Below are positions 1 through 4,476 of a stretch of 6,193 nucleotides of DNA, in pieces. The stretch comes from Rhodospirillales bacterium. GTDB lineage: Bacteria > Pseudomonadota > Alphaproteobacteria > Rhodospirillales > UBA2165. The stretch lies in contig JABMOP010000522.1 of NCBI GenBank assembly GCA_013204125.1, forward strand, positions 1-6,193, in the 5' to 3' direction. How positions within the stretch are numbered: the first letter of the stretch is position 1; every line of letters starts with the position of its first letter. The translations under genes were made by a program, and so were the position numbers. The notes below the pieces were generated by a model that saw only the letters and a list, made by a program, of their open reading frames with translations, had not been told where the DNA came from and searched no databases.

Positions 1-1
1 G

Positions 2-97
2 ATGCTGCCGGCGCTCTACACCATTTTTGATGATTTCGGCTGGACCGCAAAACTAGAAGAAGAAGGAGAGCCCGAAGTCGCACCCTCTGCCCCTTGA
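2..97 (+). CDS. C-terminal end of a probable RND-type efflux permease (partial)
   Basis: An open frame enters from the left edge and stops at TGA 95-97, leaving 31 residues. It begins LPALYTIFDDFGW and ends in an acidic, proline-containing tail (LEEEGEPEVAPSAP). RND (AcrB/HAE1-type) inner-membrane permeases often end their last transmembrane helix with a Leu-Pro-Ala-Leu-Tyr-like motif followed by a short charged cytoplasmic tail, and this fragment fits that pattern. The ATG at 2 is an internal methionine, not a proposed start. If correct, the full protein would be a proton-driven exporter of about 1000 residues lying to the left. The fragment is too short to prove the family; any membrane protein with a similar tail is possible. 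The hydrolase gene follows 59 nt downstream on the same strand and could be co-transcribed. Confidence 0.5.
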   Translation: MLPALYTIFDDFGWTAKLEEEGEPEVAPSAP

Positions 98-146
98 CCG
101 CGGCAAATCATAAGAACATTCTCTCCGACCGTTTGTACAAAAACAA

Positions 147-152
147 AGAGGG
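147..152 (+). promoter_or_regulatory. Ribosome binding site of the hydrolase gene
   Basis: AGAGGG lies 4-5 nt before the ATG at 157. It favours that start over the in-frame TTG at 94, which overlaps the upstream stop codon but would add 21 residues that do not look like an alpha/beta-hydrolase N-terminus. Confidence 0.5.
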
Positions 153-156
153 CATC

Positions 157-1026
157 ATGGGCGAAGACATCACATTTCAGTCGGGCGATCTCAAATTATC
201 AGGCCTGTTCCATAAACCGGATGGCTTAAAAGATGGAGAGAAGCGGCCCGCGGTGATCATCATGCACGGCTTTGGTGGCCATAAAGACGGCCCTGCCCAA
301 CAATGGTCATCGGCGCAATTGCCCGAATGGGGCTATGTCTGCATGCGCTTTGATTTCAGAGGCTGCGGGACAAGTGCAGGGCCAAGGGGTGTCGTCATCC
401 CGGCCGAAGAAATCGCAGATTGCCGGGCGGCTATCGATTATATGGTGGAACGCCCCGAAGTCGATGCGGATCGGATTTTGTTGCTCGGCACCAGCTACGG
501 CGCGGTGATTTCCATATGCACGGCGGCGGTTGATGCGCGCGCCACCGCGGTCATTGCGCAAGGCGGTTGGGGCGATTCGGACCGTTTTTTCCACGAACTG
601 CACCATACGCCGGAAGCCTGGGATAAATTTTCCGCCATGGTCGAAGATGGCCGCGCCAAAATTGCCGCCGGCGAGGACGCGCCAAGGGCGCACCGATTTG
701 ATATCGTGCCGATCCCGGAACCTTTGCGCGCCAATATTGACGCGCGTTCCAATTTTGATTTCTCCGTAAAAACGGCGATTGAGACTTATGATTTTTGCCC
801 GCAGGACCATGTTGGCAAGGTTGCGCCGCGCCCATTGATGATCGTCCATGCCGCATCGGATGTGGTCGTCCGCCCGTCCGGGTCCATTGATTTGTTTAAT
901 CACGCCGGCGAAAATTCGGAACTCTACATCATGTCCGGGGTCGATCATTTCATGTTCGGCGAAAACGATCCAAGGGTCATCAACCTGGTCAAAGACTGGC
1001 TCGGTCGGTTTTTCCCTGCGAGTTGA
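157..1026 (+). CDS. Alpha/beta hydrolase, serine-hydrolase type (peptidase S15/acyl-esterase-like)
   Basis: A 289-residue cytoplasmic protein (no signal peptide or membrane segment) with a full alpha/beta-hydrolase fold. A strand ending in HGFGG (37-41) supplies the oxyanion-hole region. The nucleophile elbow is GTSYG (111-115) with Ser113, and an acidic residue follows a strand at Asp235 (VHAASD). The catalytic His is His264 in GVDHFMFG. Length is normal for a single-domain member. The RFDFRGCGTS segment (64-73) is typical of the BAAT/X-Pro-dipeptidyl-peptidase-like branch, which includes esterases, thioesterases and peptidases. The substrate cannot be told from sequence. The start at ATG 157 is supported by AGAGGG just upstream. 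The last 38 bases overlap the 3' end of senB on the opposite strand. A link to selenium metabolism is suggested only by adjacency. I am sure of the fold, not of the role. Confidence 0.9.
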   Translation: MGEDITFQSGDLKLSGLFHKPDGLKDGEKRPAVIIMHGFGGHKDGPAQQWSSAQLPEWGYVCMRFDFRGCGTSAGPRGVVIPAEEIADCRAAIDYMVERPEVDADRILLLGTSYGAVISICTAAVDARATAVIAQGGWGDSDRFFHELHHTPEAWDKFSAMVEDGRAKIAAGEDAPRAHRFDIVPIPEPLRANIDARSNFDFSVKTAIETYDFCPQDHVGKVAPRPLMIVHAASDVVVRPSGSIDLFNHAGENSELYIMSGVDHFMFGENDPRVINLVKDWLGRFFPAS

Positions 1027-1972
1027 TCGACTTGATCACCTTTGCCCAGCGACGGCGTTCTTCTGCCTCAGTGAACTTGGGCGCGATTTTTTTGCCCTGG
1101 GCGGCGAGGCGTTTCAAAAACTTCGGCTCGTTTTCGCAGCGCAGAAGGAGTTCGCGCAAAGCCACCGTATCCTCAACCGGATAGAGCCCCTCGTAATCCC
1201 GCCCGAGCAATCCCACATTGCCGGAAATATCCGAAGCGATGATGGGAACCCCGGCGACCAAGGCTTCGGAGACCACATTGGCGCCGCCTTCATTGCGCGA
1301 TGAAATGACCATCAGCCGCGTTTTGGCAAATTCGCGGCGGACGCGCCAATTGGGGACCTCGCCTTTCCAGATATAGCGGGGATTGATCTTCATTTCCGCC
1401 AGCGCCATTTTCGCCCAAGAATTATCATGCGCGCGGCCCAAATGAATGACGCGCAGTTTCGACGATGCCGGCACGTCCCTCACCGCTTCGGCAGCACGGA
1501 ATGGATCTTTCTCCCGGCGCAAATGGCCGATCACACAAATATCAAAGTTTTGCTTAGCCGGTTTTCTCAAAGCCGCTAAGGGCGGCGGCGATTGATAAAT
1601 GACGCTCAATTTTTTCCGCTGCTTCGGCGGCAGCAAATCAGCCACCAGATCGTGCAGGCAGACCAGCGCATCGGCCAATTCGATGGAACGCAAAGTGGGT
1701 TTGGGATGGCTATGGATGAATTCGTTGATATCGGTGCCGGTCAACGCCAGCACTAAGGGATTATCCGGATAAAGCTGTTTAAATTGGCTGATGGCGCCGG
1801 CGCTCCGCCAGGCATGAAGCGCGATCATCGCATCCGCCGGGCGGCCGTCATATTCGACCATCGTGACCACCTGATGGCCGAGTTCCCGAAGCAATTTGGC
1901 CCAGCGGTCGGCGGTGACGCGGTTGCCGGACCTGGATTGCTTGCCAGCGGGCGTAATTTGAATAATCTGCAT
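989..1972 (-). CDS. senB: Glycosyltransferase family 4-like selenosugar synthase SenB
   Basis: A 327-residue protein of GT-B, GT4-like fold. In the known pathway, SenB makes a selenosugar (Se-glycosidic bond) from selenophosphate and a UDP-amino sugar in the cytoplasm, for use by SenA. Visible signs: the N-terminal strand and loop ITPAGKQSRSGNRVT (6-20) followed by RWAKLLRELGHQV, which I recognise as the SenB (formerly TIGR04348) opening; LALTGTD (75-81); the C-domain start VIGHLRREKDP (148-158); and the GT4 nucleotide-sugar motif E-x7-E at Glu228 and Glu236 in RNEGGANVVSE. A TTG at 1996 would add eight residues, but homologues begin with this first strand, so ATG 1972 is chosen. A weak AGGGA lies about 12 nt upstream of it. 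The gene diverges from senA across 41 nt and its tail overlaps the hydrolase gene by 38 nt. Assignment rests on motif memory plus the senA neighbour. Another GT4 role is the alternative. Confidence 0.85.
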   Translation of the reverse strand: MQIIQITPAGKQSRSGNRVTADRWAKLLRELGHQVVTMVEYDGRPADAMIALHAWRSAGAISQFKQLYPDNPLVLALTGTDINEFIHSHPKPTLRSIELADALVCLHDLVADLLPPKQRKKLSVIYQSPPPLAALRKPAKQNFDICVIGHLRREKDPFRAAEAVRDVPASSKLRVIHLGRAHDNSWAKMALAEMKINPRYIWKGEVPNWRVRREFAKTRLMVISSRNEGGANVVSEALVAGVPIIASDISGNVGLLGRDYEGLYPVEDTVALRELLLRCENEPKFLKRLAAQGKKIAPKFTEAEERRRWAKVIKSINSQGKTDRASL

Positions 1973-2013
1973 GTATATGAGCCGTCCCTGAAACAATTTA
2001 CCCTTATAACATT
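1973..2013. promoter_or_regulatory. Short divergent senB/senA control region
   Basis: Only 41 nt separate the two start codons. A palindromic TTATAA (2004-2009) gives a -10-like hexamer on both strands: TATAAC (2005-2010) towards senA and TATAAG (2008 to 2003) towards senB. No convincing -35 box matches either; a TTGCTT at 2033 to 2028 on the minus strand is 19 nt away from the senB -10. The senA -10 would place transcription start at or next to its ATG, and no Shine-Dalgarno precedes that ATG, so a leaderless senA transcript is possible. Part of the senB promoter would lie inside senA. This is inference from hexamers only. Confidence 0.35.
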
Positions 2014-3369
2014 ATGACCGAAATCGTAAGCAACCAATACCTGATCGATACTCTGGCCGACGCCCGCGCGCGCTCCCTGGAGCTGTTTGAAAGCCTCGAT
2101 GACGAGCAGATTATCGGCCCGCGCCTCGGCATCGTAAATCCGCTTCTGTGGGAAGTCGGCCATGTTGCCTGGTTTACCGAACAGTTCGTGCTGCGCATGC
2201 TTTATGACCACCGGCCGCTGTTGAACAACGCCGACGAATTGTATGATTCGATCGCCATCGAACATGATGTGCGTTGGGATTTACCGATCCTCGATCGCAA
2301 GCGTTGCCTTCAATATATGCAGGACGTCCAAGATGCGATGGGCGAGCGGCTGACAGGCGGGCCGGACGCCTTGGCGAGCGAGCAGGATAGTTTCATCTAC
2401 CAATTCGCTGCCTTCCACGAAGACATGCATACCGAGGCCTATACCTATACACGCCAAACCCTTTCCTATCCGACCCCGCCCTTGAAGATCGCCGAGGGTT
2501 TTGATCCATCCCGCCTCGGCGGCGGCGCCTATCCGGGCGATGCGGAAATTCCGGGTGGCACCTTCCGCTTAGGCTCCGACCCGGATGTGCCGTTCATGTT
2601 CGACAATGAAAAATGGGGCCATGAGGTAACGGTCTACCCGTTCCAGATCGCCAAGGCGCCGGTGACCAATGGCGAATTTGCCGCTTTCATCGCCGATGAC
2701 GGCTATAAACGCCGCGATCTTTGGCGCGACGTCGGCTGGGGCTGGCGCGCCGACAAAGAAGCCGAACACCCGGTCTATTGGATCGCGGACGGCAAGGATA
2801 AATGGAAACTGCGCCACTTCGATTCTGTTATCGATTTGCCCCAAGACAAGCCCGTCATTCATATCAATTGGTATGAAGCCCACGCCTATTGCGTCTGGGC
2901 AAAGCGCCGCCTCCCGACCGAGATCGAATGGGAAGTCGCCGCCGCCGGCCAGCCGGATGGCAATGGCGGCATCGCGCCCACCAAAAGGCGCTACCCTTGG
3001 GGCGATGCACTGGAAAATGACAGCCGCGCCAATTTGGATGGACGCGGGCTTGGGCTTGCCGATGTCGGCGCGTTCCCCGAAGGCGACAGCGCCTGGGGGT
3101 GCCGCCAGATGCTCGGCAATATCTGGGAATGGACGGGATCTCAATTCGACCCCTATCCCGGTTTTTCGCCTGATTTATACCGGGAATATTCAGAACCGGT
3201 GTTCGGCACGCGCAAAGTTCTGCGCGGCGGCGCCTGGGCGACGCGCGGGCGCATGGTCACAAACATGTACCGCAATTATTTTACACCCGAACGCCGCGAC
3301 GTCTTTGGCGGTTTTCGCACCTGCGCCTTGCAAGATTGGGACGCCATCGGGTTGCCTGCCGGGCGATAA
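2014..3369 (+). CDS. senA: EgtB-like non-haem iron enzyme, probable selenoneine synthase SenA
   Basis: A 451-residue two-domain protein. Residues about 10-155 form a DinB-like helical domain carrying the iron-binding set: His50 in EVGHVAW and His135-x3-His139-x-Glu141 in FHEDMHTEAY. Residues about 175-440 form an FGE-sulfatase/formylglycine-type domain, with PTEIEWE (301-307), GNIWEW (368-373), RGGAW (404-408) and a GGFRTC ending (432-437). EgtB-family enzymes join a sulfur or selenium donor to the histidine ring of hercynine using O2. In the SenA branch the donor is the selenosugar made by SenB. I prefer SenA to ergothioneine EgtB because of the LADARARSLELF and NPLLWEVGH opening, the NADELYDS...RWDLP stretch (72-91), the TPERRDVFGGFRTC end, and the adjacent senB. 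Start: ATG 2014 is the only sensible one, though no ribosome site precedes it. The frame is intact. A sulfur-using EgtB paralogue remains possible. Confidence 0.85.
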   Translation: MTEIVSNQYLIDTLADARARSLELFESLDDEQIIGPRLGIVNPLLWEVGHVAWFTEQFVLRMLYDHRPLLNNADELYDSIAIEHDVRWDLPILDRKRCLQYMQDVQDAMGERLTGGPDALASEQDSFIYQFAAFHEDMHTEAYTYTRQTLSYPTPPLKIAEGFDPSRLGGGAYPGDAEIPGGTFRLGSDPDVPFMFDNEKWGHEVTVYPFQIAKAPVTNGEFAAFIADDGYKRRDLWRDVGWGWRADKEAEHPVYWIADGKDKWKLRHFDSVIDLPQDKPVIHINWYEAHAYCVWAKRRLPTEIEWEVAAAGQPDGNGGIAPTKRRYPWGDALENDSRANLDGRGLGLADVGAFPEGDSAWGCRQMLGNIWEWTGSQFDPYPGFSPDLYREYSEPVFGTRKVLRGGAWATRGRMVTNMYRNYFTPERRDVFGGFRTCALQDWDAIGLPAGR

Positions 3370-3490
3370 TTTATTTGATTCAGCTAATCGTAACCTTTGG
3401 CCGGTATTGTCTCCTCATTGACAGCAGCCTTGGCTGCATCATGATTTCCGAGGTTCTCCCCAGGACCTGACCTTAAGGATTTGATCGTCA
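3370..3490 (+). other. Palindrome-rich leader downstream of senA
   Basis: No gene is seen here. Four inverted repeats follow each other closely: GCAGCC-TT-GGCTGC (3424-3437), ATCATGAT (3438-3445), a 7-bp stem AGGTTCT-CCCC-AGGACCT (3451-3468, one G-T pair) and CCTTAAGG (3471-3478). The last overlaps AAGGA (3475-3479), the candidate ribosome site of the small ORF at 3491. None is followed by a T-run, so they do not look like a normal terminator for senA. They could be a structured 5' leader, a small RNA, or protein-binding sites. I cannot match them to a known riboswitch class. Confidence 0.35.
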
Positions 3491-3631
3491 ATGAACCAGA
3501 CAGTTACCTATTACATCAGCACGCCAAAATTATGGCTCGACCTTTCCAAGGGACAAATCAAACAAGAATCCCAAATGGTGGCGGGCGAGCTAAATAGCGC
3601 AAAAGCGGAATGGTGCGGAAATAACCCGTAA
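3491..3631 (+). CDS. Small hypothetical protein (46 aa)
   Basis: ATG 3491 opens a 46-codon frame, MNQTVTYYISTPKLW at the N-terminus and AEWCGNNP at the C-terminus, stopping at TAA 3629-3631. AAGGA at 3475-3479 sits 11 nt upstream, a somewhat long but usable spacing, and an in-frame TGA at 3482 closes the frame upstream. The peptide is polar with a YYISTPKLWLDL start and a lysine/glutamine-rich centre; no signal peptide, membrane helix or domain is recognised. After the TAA the same frame stays open for another 23 codons to TGA 3701-3703, so it may be the front part of a longer, interrupted gene. It could equally be a chance ORF in an intergenic region. Confidence 0.3.
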   Translation: MNQTVTYYISTPKLWLDLSKGQIKQESQMVAGELNSAKAEWCGNNP

Positions 3632-3667
3632 GCGATAAAATGGCTGCGTAGCGTAGCTTTTGGGGAA

Positions 3668-3697
3668 ACGCGGTTCGGCGCCAACGCCGGACCGCGT
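3668..3697. terminator. Strong 13-bp hairpin, possible terminator
   Basis: ACGCGGTTCGGCG (3668-3680) pairs with CGCCGGACCGCGT (3685-3697) across a CCAA loop: 13 pairs with one G-T. On the + strand the nearest T-run (TTTT, 3713-3716) is about 15 nt away, and on the minus strand only TTT follows. It is thus a stable structure but not a textbook intrinsic terminator. It lies between the small ORF and the convergent cNMP-domain gene, where a bidirectional terminator would be expected. Confidence 0.4.
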
Positions 3698-3723
3698 GTC
3701 TGATTTAGCAAATTTTCTGAATT

Positions 3724-3757
3724 AAAAAAGGGGTGGGCGAGCGGAGTTTAGACCGCC
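3724..3757 (-). terminator. Weak candidate terminator of the cNMP-domain gene
   Basis: Immediately after the stop codon of the minus-strand gene, a short GC stem (GCGG/CCGC at 3741-3744 and 3753-3756, 8-nt loop) is followed on the minus strand by CCCCTTTTTT (T-run at 3729 to 3724). The stem is short and lies about 11 nt before the T-run, so the call is tentative. Confidence 0.3.
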
Positions 3758-3759
3758 TG

Positions 3760-4230
3760 TTAAACCAGCGCGTTGGTCGCGCGCAGCCTTCGGGAGAGCG
3801 AAACGGCGATCGAGTGATAAAAGCGCAGACCAAATTCCGGGTCTCTTTCAATTAATTTTTCGATTGTAGGGCCGTCGGCTTTCAATATGACCACATGGCA
3901 ATCGGCAACCACATCGGCGCTGACTTCCGATTTTTCCAGGAATGACATTTCGCCGAACACGCTGGCAATACCGAGGCGCGCCATTTCCAGTATTTTCCCG
4001 CCTTCCTTGCGTTCGATTCGCACTTCGCCGTCCGAGATAAAATAAAGCGTTTCGTTTTGCTGCCCCTGCTGCAAAATAAGTTCGTTACGCATATATTCGT
4101 CGCGAATGCCGTTATCGAAAATTACCTGCCAGTCTTCACCGGTCAGCTTGCCGAACACCAGCCCGCCCAGATAGGCGCGGTCATTGGGCATGTTTCCAAA
4201 ACCCAGATTAATAACTTTATCGTCTGACAT
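3760..4230 (-). CDS. Stand-alone cyclic-nucleotide-binding-like domain protein
   Basis: A 156-residue protein made almost wholly of one CRP/PKA-type cNMP-binding beta-roll. Helix A-like residues run from about 22 to 40. The beta-roll then follows: ELILQQGQQNETLYFISDGEVRI (50-72), GKILEMARLGIASVFGEMSFL (78-98) and DVVADCHVVIL (106-116), ending in the C-helix (about 120-150). It has no DNA-binding helix-turn-helix and no catalytic domain, so it would act as a ligand sensor or protein-binding module in the cytoplasm. The phosphate-binding cassette keeps Phe92-Gly93-Glu94, but the position of the conserved Arg (CRP Arg82) is Ser104, so cAMP or cGMP binding in the usual way is doubtful. ATG 4230 is chosen over TTG 4245: it starts MSDDKVINLG and has GGGTGG about 7 nt upstream. 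It diverges from ubiD with 246 nt between the starts. The fold is clear; its partner and ligand are unknown. Confidence 0.85.
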   Translation of the reverse strand: MSDDKVINLGFGNMPNDRAYLGGLVFGKLTGEDWQVIFDNGIRDEYMRNELILQQGQQNETLYFISDGEVRIERKEGGKILEMARLGIASVFGEMSFLEKSEVSADVVADCHVVILKADGPTIEKLIERDPEFGLRFYHSIAVSLSRRLRATNALV

Positions 4231-4313
4231 GCGCGTACCACCCAATTCCGGCTTCGGGTTAACCCCTTCAGCGCCGGCTATTTTAATCGATAAACCTCGA
4301 TCAAGAACGAAAA

Positions 4314-4342
4314 ATTATTCTACAACCATACGAGGTTCTCAA
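4314..4342 (-). promoter_or_regulatory. Candidate sigma70-type promoter of the cNMP-domain gene
   Basis: On the minus strand TTGAGA (4342 to 4337, 5/6 to consensus) and AATAAT (4319 to 4314, 5/6) are separated by exactly 17 nt. Transcription would start near 4307, giving a leader of about 77 nt before ATG 4230. Spacing and orientation fit; it has not been tested. Confidence 0.45.
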
Positions 4343-4412
4343 GACAGTGCTTATATAACCAAAGCGAGAACATTAGGAAAGAGATAAATTCATCTGCGTT
4401 AACGAATTGGGG

Positions 4413-4441
4413 CTGCCATTCGGCTTTAAGACACCTATGCT
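4413..4441 (+). promoter_or_regulatory. Weak candidate promoter of ubiD
   Basis: CTGCCA (4413-4418) and TATGCT (4436-4441) are 17 nt apart, each 4/6 to sigma70 consensus. The start would be near 4448, leaving a leader of about 29 nt that contains the ribosome site. The rest of the 4231-4476 gap is AT-rich, with a palindromic TTATATAA at 4351-4358 and no ORF that I would defend. Confidence 0.28.
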
Positions 4442-4461
4442 AAGGCCAAATTACCCATCAC

Positions 4462-4467
4462 AGGAGG
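4462..4467 (+). promoter_or_regulatory. Strong ribosome binding site of ubiD
   Basis: A perfect AGGAGG lies 9 nt before ATG 4477. It is the best Shine-Dalgarno in the window, fixes the start, and suggests efficient translation, in contrast to senA, which has none. Confidence 0.85.
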
Positions 4468-4476
4468 ATACACCCT

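Noticed and set aside
94..156. TTG start at 94 for the hydrolase, overlapping the upstream TGA as TTGA
   Set aside because: The stop/start overlap is tempting, but the 21 extra residues are not family-like and ATG 157 has AGAGGG just upstream.
1973..1996. TTG start at 1996 for senB
   Set aside because: It adds eight residues before the conserved first strand; homologues of this family start at the strand, matching ATG 1972.
2569..3144. 191-aa minus-strand ORF inside senA (and similar long shadow frames inside the hydrolase and ubiD genes)
   Set aside because: They lie antisense to or out of frame with well-recognised genes and arise from GC-rich codon structure.
2014..3369. Calling the EgtB-like gene an ergothioneine-specific EgtB
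   Set aside because: Its N- and C-terminal signatures and the adjacent SenB-like gene fit the selenium branch better, though this is not proven without a phylogeny.
989..3369. Selenocysteine (in-frame TGA) in the selenium genes
   Set aside because: Both frames are uninterrupted, so no selenoprotein decoding is needed.
3449..3458. 10-nt CGAGGTTCTC repeated at 4331-4340
   Set aside because: A single shared 10-mer is expected by chance in 6 kb, and the flanks differ.
3661..3700. tRNA-like GGTTCGGC segment
   Set aside because: The surrounding bases do not form acceptor, D or anticodon arms; it is one side of the 13-bp hairpin.
3511..3711. 66-aa minus-strand ORF across the senA-downstream gap
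   Set aside because: Opposite to the small ORF and the hairpin, no ribosome site noticed, biased composition; looks like a chance frame.
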